Below, piece after piece: positions 23,787 through 34,595 of a stretch of DNA of 64,000 bases. The position numbers and the translations under genes were made by a program. The notes below the pieces were generated by a model, which made no database searches, was not told the DNA's origin, and saw only the letters and a list, made by a program, of their open reading frames with translations. This DNA is from Podospora pseudocomata (lineage: Eukaryota; Ascomycota; Sordariomycetes; Sordariales; Podosporaceae), in the NCBI RefSeq assembly GCF_035222375.1, contig NW_026946366.1, positions 1,054,001 to 1,118,000 on the forward strand. The letters run 5' to 3'. Within the stretch, counting starts at the first letter, position 1. Each line of letters opens with the position of its first letter.

Positions 23787-26700
23787 TTAACCAAGAAACT
23801 CCCCCACCACCCCCTTGCCCCCCTCAATGATATCCCCCACAATCCCCAAATACCCCTCCAGCACCCGCTCCGCCTCTTCCTTCCCAAACAACCGTCCATC
23901 ATACCCCATCTTGAGCCTATGCCCCCCATTCCCATCCCTAAAAACCTCAAACATGATCGCATAATTCACATACATCGTCACCTTGCTCATAGCCATGACG
24001 ATCCACCTCATGTGATCCTGCTCTCCCGGCGCGGGTTCAAACGGCTGGAACAAAAACAGTGTCTTGGCTCGCTCCGCCTCGGCATGCTTGTAGATGTCCC
24101 CCAGTGAAACAGACCCGTTCTCCGTCATGGCCCAGAACCCAGATTGCGTCTCCTTCAGCAGTGTTTGCACGCCCGTTGAGTTGTCCATCTGCGCGCGGAA
24201 GGGCAAAAAGTTGGCGCATGTCCCCGGGATAAGCTGGGGGTCGTCAAGGTCAACGTTTCGACCGGTCAAGAGATAGTCGTACGTCACATCTGGGGAGGAG
24301 GATTTGGAGAGGCGAGCAAGGAGGAGAGTGTAAGCAGCCTGGAAGACAATGCTGGCCGTCACGCCGGCAGACTGCGCGTAGGCATTGACAGGGAGACCGG
24401 TCTTGGCGACAACGACACCACTAACCTTGGGGTCGGGAATGTGCGCGGGGAAGGAGAACCTATTGCCGGAGAGGGTCGACTTCCAAAAGCTGAGCATTGG
24501 CTCCCGAAGGCTCGGCAGGTTGGTATACTCCACAAATGTCTTGAACGAAGTAGGCGAGACGGGCATGGGATGACCATCGCGTAAGGCGGCGAATTGGTCG
24601 TCGAAGATGCGGAGCAAAGTCCCGTCATACATGGCGTGGTCGAGTTTGGTGACTAGGTCCATCGTGCCGTCAGGGTATCGGAGTACAAGGTAGCGCACAA
24701 ACGGGCGGCCGACGGAGAATCGTTGGTCCCAGTGTCTGCGAACAAGTCTCTCCTTATCCTCGCCATCAGGGGTCGGACAGTCAACCACTTCCAAGTCCAA
24801 GATGGGCTTCCTCAGGATAATCTGCACCCAACTGAGAGGGTCTGATTCGTCTTGCTTCATGTACATGGCGCGCAAAATCTGGTTAGCCTGCGTGAGCTTT
24901 TCTGTCAGGTTGATCCACCGCTCAAGGTTGAAACCAACTGGAAGACGCCGCACTGTCATCAACATCCAAAACTGCTCTTCGCTGTGACCCTGTGTCAGGA
25001 ACTCAACCTGACCCGGGCCGCAGTGGTAGATGTCTTCCACATCATCATCCGACAGGCCAGAAGCTCGCAGCCTGTCTCGAACCACTTGCTTCACCTCAAG
25101 CTCCACCCCCTGATCGAGTGCCAAGTCCGCCATGATTGGCTTGACGCGCTGAGCTTGCTCCTGAAGAGAAGGATAGGTGACAACATCGTTGACGGACAGA
25201 GAGAAGCCTTGCTGACGGAGCATGCTGGCGAGATTGATAGCAGCGATAGAATCACCACCGTAGTTGTAAAAGAGTGCACTCAGGCTGATACTCTCTGGTT
25301 CGACGTCGAATAACTCCGCCCAAGCATCACGGAGCGTCTTCTCTTGTTCGGTCAACTCTGAGTCGTCAATGAGTTGCCCATTCGTCGTGGGCATTGTCGT
25401 CGAGTAACCGGCTAGCGCCTTGGGGTCCAAACCTTCAGCAAGCTGAGCAAGCAGCTTTCTGTTAATCTTGCCTGACGGGAGGAGAGGGAAACCCTTGAAG
25501 GGGAGCAAGACCTTGGGCATCATGTAGTGAGCCAGAGATTGAAGTCGATCAAGGATCACGGCGGGATCGACGACGGCAGTCGAATAGATGCCACTGCTCT
25601 CGGCTTCCTTGTCTGGCTTCTCAACGGGCACAAAGTACACCACGATCTGCTTCTTGCGCTGAACTTCCGCCACTCCAACAACACACAACTGCACCACATC
25701 AGCAGCCTGGCTCAAGATGGTGTTTTCGATCTCGCCGAGCTCGATGCGAAAGCCGTTCAGCTTGACTTGGTTGTCTCTCCGGCCCAAGCACTCAATCTCC
25801 CCATTCGGTAGCCAGCGAGCGTAGTCGCCGGTGCGGTAGAGAACCGAACCATCCTCTGCAGTCAAAAAGGACTTGGCCGTGATGTCGGGGCGGTTCAGAT
25901 ACCCAATTGCAACCTGGTCTCCGCTGACGCAAAGTTCGCCAACAGTCCCATGCGGGACGGGAACTAGCAACTCTGGGTGCAGGATAGACGCGTGCACAGC
26001 TTTCAACGGGCGACCGATGCTCTTCAGATTGCCGTTGGGCAAAACTTTGGAAACAGTCATGAGTATCGTAGCTTCGGTTGGGCCTACTTGCTGTTAGAAT
26101 AAGGAGCTACTTGCAGTGGTGAAGAGAAAGCAATATACCATAGCCATTGTACACATCCATCCGAGTCGCCCAGACACTCGCAATCTCGGGTGTGATGGGC
26201 TCACCACAAACAAGCAATGTCGTCAGAGTTGGCACCCGTTCAGGGGAGATAAGCTTGGAGATGGTGGGCGTGATCATCAACTGCTCAGCCCCAACAGCAT
26301 TGACACAAGCTGCAAGATCCTGCATCAATGTGTCCTGGTCCGTAATGGAGATGATACCGCCAGAACCGAGGACGGTGAAGACATCGAAGTAGGATGCGTC
26401 GAAAACATAGTTGAGGAACCAGAGAACATGCCAGCGACTGTCGATACCACAAGCCTCAATCATGCCTTCAGTCGATGCCCCGACGGCGCCGTGGTGCACC
26501 TGCACACCCTTAGGCAGGCCAGTCGAGCCGCTTGTGTAGATGACATAGGCCAGATCATTCATAGAAGGCTCGGGCAGATCAGATGGCCTGTTCACATGGC
26601 AGGTTGTGTCCACTGTGTCAAGGTTGATCACGTCGCCAGCAAACGAGTCAAACACCTCAGCGTGCACGCTATCGGTGATGGCGATGGTAGCCCCAACGTC

Positions 26701-29700
26701 CCGCGCAATGAACTCATTTCTGTCTCGGGGGTTCTTGGGATCGAGTGGAGTGAAGGCAGCACCGGCTTTGAGGACACCGAAAACGGCAACAAGAATGTTG
26801 ATAGACTTGCGCATGCATATGGGAATAATATCGCCGGTCCTGACGCCTTTGGCTACCAGGTGCCGCGCCAAGTTGACCACGGCGCTGCCGAACTGTCTGT
26901 AGGACATCGCGGTCTTGTGCTTCAGGTCGGAAGACAAGCCCTGCAGAGCCATCTTCTCAGGATACTGCGCGATCATTCGATTGACCAAAGTCAAGGCGGT
27001 TAGGCCAGGCTCTGTGGGACGGACCCTAGACAGAGAGTCCAGGAACTCGACTTCTTCTGTTGAGGTGGCGATGATATGACCGATAAGGACTTGGGGCTGT
27101 TCAAGAAAGGCCTTGATCGTCTCGGCAACATTGCCAAGTAAGAAGGAGGCTTTGTTGCGCGGCAAATGGGAAAGGAGACGCAATCTCAGGTGACCGCCCG
27201 TCATTGCCTCTGCTTCGAGCATCGTCGTGTCGCCGACAAAGTTTGGCTCGTAGGGCTCAGAGCGCACAATGGGACCATCTTGACTTAAGGACTCTGCGAC
27301 CTCGCTGTCCTTGATAAGCACATTAGCCAGGGTATCGTAGTGATCGGAGCTTAGGTTTGCCTCTCTCAGGATGTTACGCAAGCCGAACTGAGCCTTTGGC
27401 GCGGTGTCCCAGATGTCGTCTTGTATGGCCCTGGCAAGATCGATCAGAGACGTCTCGGAGTCTAGCTGGACACGGAAGGGGACCGTCGCAATCGTAGGCC
27501 CAGGTATGTCAAGAATTCCCTCTACGGGCATGTCACGGCCTGACAGCGTGACGCCAAAAAGTATGTCGTTCTTTGACGAGTGCATGGAGAGCACAACGGC
27601 CCATGCCGCGTAGATGAGGGAGCCAACAGACACTTTGTGTGATGCTGCAGTGGCCTGAACATCATGGGCGATGACTGTGTTCACCACGACTGCCTGGCCG
27701 GTCGTCTGCCCGAGAATGGTTGATGGGACGCCATCCAGCCTCTTCTGCCAAAACGCCGCGAGCTGTTGGTGCTCCTCTTGCTGCAGCTTCAAGACCTCAC
27801 GCACAAAGTTGGCATAACCTGGCCGTTGTGGAAGCTGCTTTCCACTGAGCGCGGCTGACAAGTCGTCGATCAGAAAGTTGTTGGACCAGTGATCAAACAG
27901 GGCGTGGTGCATGGTGACAGCCAAGATGTCATCCTTCAGGCTGGCGAACTGCACAAAGTTGCCACCCAGTTGCATGGATCTCTTCTGGAGCTCTGAATAC
28001 TCATGGGCCGTTGTGAGAGGAAGGTCTTCCCACGATAAAGGGACGGCCATCTTCCTGATGACTTGGAGGAAGGATGTCTTGTGCGGTACAAACGTTGTCC
28101 TGAGCAAAGGCAGGCGTGGAATGAGACCCTCCAAGGTCAGTCGGACCTGCTGGGCCGATATGCCCTGCAGACGATAGTAACGGCGATAAACATAGGTTGA
28201 TTTGCCCTGAAGTGCGTCGGCCAAGAAGGTATCCTGTAACGAGGTAGTCGGGTAAGCATCTTCTACGTCATCCATCTTGCTTATCCTGGTGTTTCGTGGC
28301 AGCAGTGACAGTCGCGGGACGTCCGAGTGGGAGTTGTTCTGTGATTGCTTCGCGTGGTTGAGCAGCGCATGCAGAGGAAGTCGAAGTATGTCGCCGACTG
28401 AGATTTGGATGTCGTCATGATAGGCCTTGGTTGAAACATGGATAGCATCCAGAGATGAGCCTCCAAGTTCTTGGAAGGTGTTGTTACTGTTGGCGATGCG
28501 TGATGCAGGAAGCTTCAGAATATCGGCAAAAATGTCGCAAAGCCGGCGGGTATGGGATGGGAGGTGGCTAAGGGTTTCGTCTTCTGAGGGGGCGCCGTTC
28601 GTGTCATGGTGATGGTCCAGATGATGATCTGTAGAGGAACGTAGAAGAGTGGCCCTTTCAAGACGCTGGACGTCCTTGGTGAGCTGCGGGATGTCGACCT
28701 TCCCATTCACGTTGAGGGGGAGTTCTTGCCTCAACAGCCAGTAGGTTGGCATCATGTAACTGGGAATATGCTGAGCCAGGAGATCCTTGAGTTCGCTTCG
28801 CAAGCGCGGCCATTCCAAAGCTGGCCTCTTCGCAACAATGGCAGCCACGAGTGCTTTGCGGCCGGCGACCTCGGCGGCGACCACGCTGGAGTTCGTGACA
28901 TCCGGGTGGGTCTGTAAGATTGTGTTGGAATCCCCAGGCTCGACACGCTGTCCGTTGATTTTCACCTGAAAGTCAATTCTGCCGACCATCTCGATCGACC
29001 CGTCCTCGTGGGCGACTACCATGTCCCCTGTCCGGTACAGACGACCGGGACCAAAGGGGTTGTCGATGAAAGCCTCAGCCGTCTTTTCTGGGCGGTTGAT
29101 ATAGTAAAGTGCAAGTTGGTGGCCACCTAGACAGAGCTCTCCCGGGACGAGGAGCGGGCTAAGGCGTGTTGTGCCGGGGACGAGTACGAACGAGGTGGTG
29201 GTATCGCTTGGCCGGCCGATATTTTGAGGATTTTGGCCAAGGACCATCTCTCGCCTCCAGTTCACCTGGGTATTTTCACTCAGACCATAAGCGTTCAGTA
29301 GCTCGAGTTCGTGAACCCAAGTTGGAATCAGTGCCGGATTGATCAGTTCGCCAGCAACTGTCATGCGCTTGAGACACGGGACGGTGCCGGGGGTGAGGAG
29401 GAGGGCAGTTGAAGGCGTTACATCTATCACATTGATCTGCATCTGGTTGATGGTGCGCCCAATGTGGACGGTGAGGTTGTCCTTGCTAGCCAGACACAGG
29501 CAGCCGCCCTGCTTCAGAGTAGACCATACCGAACGCTGGGCCGCCGAGAAGACAGGGTTGTGGAACAGGAGTTGGCGAAGATCAGGCAGTGTTGGGAAGG
29601 CTGCAAGGCCGGAAGTTGCTGAAGAATGAATATGAAGAACGCCCTTTGGCTTCCCTGTCGACCCGGATGTGTAGATAACGTAAACTGGGTCGTCAGGTTC

Positions 29701-31608
29701 GCAACCACGGTCCAGGTTTGTATCGTCAGCCTGGGCCGACTCCGCGATGAGTTGATCGATTATTACCTCACGACCTGGGAACCGGCCGGCTGTGTTTCTG
29801 TCAACAATGACAACCTGGGCACCGACATCTTCCACAATGAAGTTATTCCTGTCCTGAGGTGTGTCAGGATCCATGGTCACATAGGCCGCTCCTGTCTTGA
29901 GAATGGCCACGAGGGAGATGATGAGGCTTGCTGATCTCTGCAGACAAACTGGAACAAAGGAGCCCCTGCCCACAGGCAGCTGTCTGGCGACCCGATTGCT
30001 GATGCGATTCAGCTCATCATAGGACAGAGGACGGTCGCCTTCGAATTGGAGAGCTGGGGCATTTGGTGTCAGGCGCACCTGCCGTTCGAAGAGCTTGTGG
30101 ACGTTGTCGTATACGGGCCGAGTAAGAGGCTTGCCCATCTCAAGCATGAGATCCAGTTCTTCTGGAGATATGATGTCGATCTCACCAAGGCTGAAGTTGG
30201 GATGCCTGACCATTTCTGACAGAGCCATCACGAGATGGTCAAGAACCACCGTCATCTTCTCTGGCGGGATGGATGCGTCGTGTTGTGCAGAAATGGATAT
30301 GGCATGGCTAATTTGTACCGCGATAGTCACAGGATGGTGGCTGTTGCCAGAGTAGGGCGTCAAGACTTCGTCATCTCCAACAACAACAACAGACACCTTG
30401 AAACTGCTTGCAGAAACGGCATCCATGAGTTCGGGAGTGGCGAAGAAGGCATGTGTTGCCGACAACGTGTTGAGACGGTCAGCCTCCTTGATCAATGCAG
30501 CTGCAGTGAGCTCAGGCTTCACATGGAGCTTCAATGGATATTCCTGATCGGCATACCCAATAACAGAGCCATGGCCCTCGATAGTTCTGTCTCTCCCCTC
30601 GGCAACAAAAGCAATATCGTGAACCTCGCTGCCCAGGTTACAATGTCGCTCCAGCACCAAACCCAGAGCAGCATACACGACGGCGTGTTCCGAAACACCC
30701 AGTTGTTTCGCACATCTTCGGAGCGACGACCCGCTGATGGCAACGGAGCTTGCCGCAGCAGTGTTCTGGAAGGTGCCGGATCGCTCCAGGGGAAAGGAGT
30801 GGAGGACCAGGTCGGGAAGGGACTGCAGAGTGTCGGCCCAGAACTCGGCCGACTTTTGGCTTGCTCTTCCCCTGACAAGCCTTAGATAATGTGGAAAGAG
30901 CAGCCTGGGTGCTGGGACCCCACCAGACAAGAAGCATAAGAAATCTCTCCAGAGGTGTCCCAGTGATGTGCTATCAGCGACCAGTTGCGGCAGGCAGAGA
31001 GAGACATGGGGTCCGGCACTGGCCCATTCGACGACCGGCATCGCGGGCCCTTGGAGACCGAAGGAGTGGATATGTTGGAGGTTGGCATCGGAGGAGCCCT
31101 GAATGTTCCTCGGCTGCTTGAAGATGCGCAGCACGAAGCCGTCACCGGTCTTGTCTTCCGCAACCGTTGCCCGCAGCATGTGGTGCTGCAAGGCGAGGGC
31201 ATGCCATGCCTCGTGGAGCTGGTCGAAGCTCTTGACGATGTCGGTGGAGAGGTCCAGACGGATGATGGAAGCCCTCTTTGCCGCTTCCGGATCCTTCAGC
31301 AGCAGTCCTTGTTGAACAGGAGTGCAAGGGATCTCGGATTCAATCTCGTTGTCGGGTGCCCAGTGACCACCAGCTTGACTGTCGGCACCGATGCCACGCA
31401 AAGTGGAAAGAGCTCTGGCGACTTGCTTGTATGTGACGTGGAGCGACATGGTTCGGTTGATCGACTTGGCCGTCACATGAGGCTGTTTGGGGATTTCCAG
31501 CCAGCCATGTTCGACTGTAGTATCGATCACGCCCATGGTGGACGGTGTTGTCGACGAGGGTGGGGTCTCCTGAAAAGAAAGTTGAGTTTCTCCTCGGTGA
31601 TAGCGCAT
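23787..31608 (-). CDS. Bimodular non-ribosomal peptide synthetase, C*-A-T-C-A-T-C
   Basis: Exons 26139-31608 and 23787-26083 (55-nt intron inside the second A domain, in the NGYGPTEAT motif) give 2,588 residues. Order: degenerate C (about 90-490; the HHxxxDG site reads PQLVADS), A1 (about 500-970; YTSGSTGKPKG, GRIDFQVKINGQR, NVNGKVD), T1 (LGGSSLDAI, about 1,055), C2 (HHALFDH, about 1,105-1,500), A2 (about 1,540-2,035; YTSGSTGLPKG, RTGDYARW, LPSGKI), T2 (YGGDSIAAI, about 2,098), terminal C3 (DHAMYDG, about 2,175-2,585). No thioesterase or reductase is present, so release is probably by C3. A1 has Ser where Asp235 is expected; A2 keeps Asp (FDASYF). Both keep the A10 Lys. Start: 31608 (MRYHRGE) chosen; 31536 (MGVIDTT) and 31695 are alternatives. 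Product unknown. Confidence 0.93.
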
Positions 31609-32434
31609 ACTGATTGAACAGGGCGAGTTATCACATGAGCTCCATAGAAAAGAAGTCAGGAGAAAGAAGAACGGTTGGGTGTGAATGCGGAACAAAAAGA
31701 GGTATGAGAGCCCAGATGCTTGAGTTTATATGCTTATATGCATTTTATTTCTCATCTAGGGCTGGCCACCTTCCATACTTCTGGAGACTTACAGGTGCCC
31801 CAGGTCCCCTTACCGAGGAACAGATCCCTCAGACTCTTCCCGTAGGGCCAACTACTCACCGTATCTTTTGAGGAACCCAAAACGAATCTTATTACCACAC
31901 ACTGCAACTGGATGAGACTCGGATTCAGACATGTACGACCTGACTACAATGATATCTGGCAACCCACAGATACCCACATTGTGTCGACATACAATTAAGA
32001 TCCATCATTTAGACATATTCTAGCCTCGAATCTACCTGCAAGAACAGCTATCAAGCTCTTCTGTACGCTGTGAAGCGACGAGCATGTTTCCAGTATCGAA
32101 TCTTGGAAAAACCGGCATCACCCGTCATCCTCTAGGTACGGCCCGAAACAACCCGAATAGGAGTTAGGGAGGTATCTTTAGTTCACGGTACCTATCCACT
32201 TGCCCATAGACTCCCGATTCGTCTTTTCAAGCCTCGCGGCGAATTTTCCGGCCCTGGTATCATGAGGTTACGTGTCCATGCACATATTGCATACCACATC
32301 GGGGATCCGGGTTTTGCTGACTTACTACAACGGGGAATCTGCTGCCCTGTGGCGCAGCCCGAACCACAAGAGTGACACTGCATACACCCATCTTGGATCT
32401 CGCGGAGTTGCGGGGAGCCTCACAACCGTTTTCC

Positions 32435-32450
32435 CCGGAGTTTGCTCCGG
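32435..32450. promoter_or_regulatory. Dyad CCGGAG-N4-CTCCGG (CGG-N8-CCG)
   Basis: A perfect 6-bp inverted repeat with a 4-bp spacer, containing inverted CGG triplets 8 bp apart. Such inverted CGG half-sites are the usual target of dimeric Zn2Cys6 regulators. It lies between the NRPS and the methyltransferase, about 470 bp from the latter's start. Binding is inferred. Confidence 0.4.
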
Positions 32451-32793
32451 ATTGGGTATTCCGCCTAATGTCGTCAGTACACCGCGTATACTGGCCACAC
32501 GTTTCATGCAATGCAGTTGGACCTCACAGTCTGTGGTCAGCTTCGGCCGAGGCGGTGTCCGCTTCATCTGATCGCCTGAATAGTGTCTTCAATGTCCCTA
32601 AACGGAAATTAGAGCACGACTGAAGGGAACGTCCTAACTCAATATTTGCGCATCTTGACTTCTGCATCACAATGTGCTGCATTTTTCTAACGCACAAGGG
32701 GCAGGTGGCCTAACCGGCGACAATCTATGGCAGCTGCAATTTTAACCGCTTAATGTCTCTACACCTTTGGCATCAGGACGGTTTCACAGAAGG

Positions 32794-32800
32794 ATATAAA
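32794..32800 (+). promoter_or_regulatory. Putative TATA box of O-methyltransferase gene
   Basis: ATATAAA about 117 bp before the methyltransferase ATG, followed by a pyrimidine-rich leader. Confidence 0.5.
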
Positions 32801-32916
32801 CCCCGTTCCCTTTCTATCAAGATCATCATATCATCAGTTCCCACAACTTCCACAGTACATTTCATCAGCACGCTTACGAGTTTTGAATCACCTCGACACA
32901 TCATACTTTAGTCAAG

Positions 32917-33746
32917 ATGTTGGGCAGTATTCTTCCATTCAACGAGGAGACGGCGGACCGCGTCAGCGCCTACTGTGAGAAGAACTCTCATGGCATCCCT
33001 GATGCCCTGGTTGAGCACTGGGAGTGGACTCGCACTCGCTTCCCCGATGCCGACAAGATGTCTAGTCGTCTTCAGGGCTCCTGGATGATCTTCACTGCTC
33101 GTGACCGCAAGCCCAAGAGAAGTAAGCAATCATTATCCATCACCCACACATAGTCCAGAGCTAACTCTGGTGCTTTAGTCCTCGAGATTGGTTGCTACTC
33201 TGGCTACAGTGCCTTGGCCTGGTACGAAGGTACCCGTGACACCAAGGCCGAGATTGTCACGCTTGAATACAGCCCCAAAATGATTGCCGCCTCTCGCGAG
33301 GCCTTCAAGAAGTACGGGGTTGGTGACCGCGTGAAGCTGATTGAGGGTCCCGCCGAGAACACTCTCAAAACATTGGAGGGCGAGTTTGACCTCATTTTTG
33401 TCGATGCCAACAAGGACGGCTATGCTGGATATGTCAAGACGATCCTGGACCAGGGTCTGCTCTCTGCCAACGGCATCATTCTCTGCGACAACGGTAAGCC
33501 CTTCCTGACGTTATTCTCGAAAGCGAATGCTGATTTGAAACAGTCTTTGCCCGTGGCCTCACCATCGGCCCCGACTGCGCACCTTGGCTCAACGACCACG
33601 TCCGCCCTTACTGGAATGGCTGCGGACAGGCATTGGACAAGTTCAGCGCCGGTCTCATGGAGGACCCCCGCATCGATGTCTTGCTTCTCCCCGTCTTCGA
33701 TGGTGTTACTCAGATTCGGTGGAAGGACGGGGCTCAGCGGGCTTGA
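32917..33746 (+). CDS. SAM-dependent O-methyltransferase, CCoAOMT/COMT (PF01596) type
   Basis: Exons 32917-33121, 33179-33493 and 33544-33746 give 240 residues, the normal family size. Motif I is ILEIGCYSGYSALAW (SAM binding). EYSPKM supplies the acidic ribose contact, and FDLIFVDANKDGY carries the metal-binding Asp of the catechol-type enzymes. NGIILCDNV and RWKDGAQRA complete the fold. Family members methylate catechol-like hydroxyls using a divalent metal. It is transcribed divergently from the NRPS and is likely a tailoring enzyme of that pathway. The ORF end at 33798 seen without the second intron is a read-through; splicing restores the conserved NVFARGLTIGPD segment. Confidence 0.92.
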
Positions 33747-34044
33747 TGCCGCCGGCTATTGGGGCCATAAAACATCACGGTTGCTCGGTTCATGTTGATT
33801 AGTTTGCTCTTGACACAATACATACAACATCCCCCATCGTACCTCTTGATCCTTTGATGATTATTGCCTTCAAGTTGTGATGTGTCCCAGGTATCATTTT
33901 TTTGCCACGACGTGCCATGGTGCCGAACGATACAGCCGAGCGTGGTGAAGAAAAGGTTGAGCCAAGACCACGTGGGTGTTCAGCCGCGTTGCAGATTGCA
34001 GATCTTGATCAGAGACAAGAAATGCCAGATTGAACCATCCAACC
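33747..34044. other. 3' flank of methyltransferase up to the copia insertion
   Basis: About 300 bp without recognisable gene. The last five bases (34040-34044, CAACC) are the left copy of the copia target-site duplication. Confidence 0.6.
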
Positions 34045-34582
34045 TGTTAATGTGTGGCACATAATAGGTGCCAGGTAAGACTCAGGTGTTGAGGTACTGG
34101 GAAGGTCTAACTTCTTCCCTACAAACCTACCCGGGAGACATCAAAGGAAGGTTTGTCAGCTGTCGAAGGATATCGAAGTCCATAGAACATTAGCTATACC
34201 ATCCATAGCTTAGTTGTCCCACAGAATACCTTGCTACTCTATGGGGGCCCAGTGCCCCACAGAGCCTGCTGGAAGGCCAGCACACTTATATAAGTAGACC
34301 TCTCCTCTCCTCTCAATCCTGTATATAGAATAAGCATAAGCAAGAATATAAGCCAATGACATACATGCACTAAAAGCCTCTGTATTAGACTACGTACAAG
34401 CACTCAAAGCCTCTGTACTGTGGCGTCTTGCCCACTGTGATAACAGTGGTCTTGCTTCCTTCAGCACTGCTGTCGTATCCCCTTTTTCTCCAGCTTCCGC
34501 TACGCACTGCTACAAGCGCATAGTTCGCTGTAGCTCCCCTGTAGGTACTGTATTACAGACCTATAGGGCAACGCAGCAAACA
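34045..34582 (+). repeat. 5' LTR of copia element
   Basis: 538 bp, TG...CA ends, same length and apparently the same sequence as the right LTR. Contains a TATATAAG promoter-like element near 34288. Confidence 0.95.
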
Positions 34583-34595
34583 GGTTATGAGCCCG
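34583..34595 (+). other. Primer-binding site of copia element
   Basis: GGTTATGAGCCCG directly follows the left LTR. It is complementary to the CAU anticodon arm of initiator methionine tRNA rather than its 3' end, the half-tRNA priming mode known from Drosophila copia. Confidence 0.7.

Larger units (their letters stand above)
31609..32916. promoter_or_regulatory. Divergent promoter shared by NRPS and O-methyltransferase
   Basis: Both genes start outward from this 1.3-kb stretch. TATA-like elements lie at similar distances on each side: TATAAGCATATAA on the minus strand near 31727-31742, and ATATAAA at 32794-32800 on the plus strand, each about 120 bp from its ATG. A dyad at 32435-32450 is a candidate Zn2Cys6 site. 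No coding exon recognised inside. Confidence 0.6.

Noticed and set aside
30235-30885. 216-codon plus-strand frame opposite the NRPS
   Set aside because: Shadow of the NRPS N-terminal condensation and adenylation exon.
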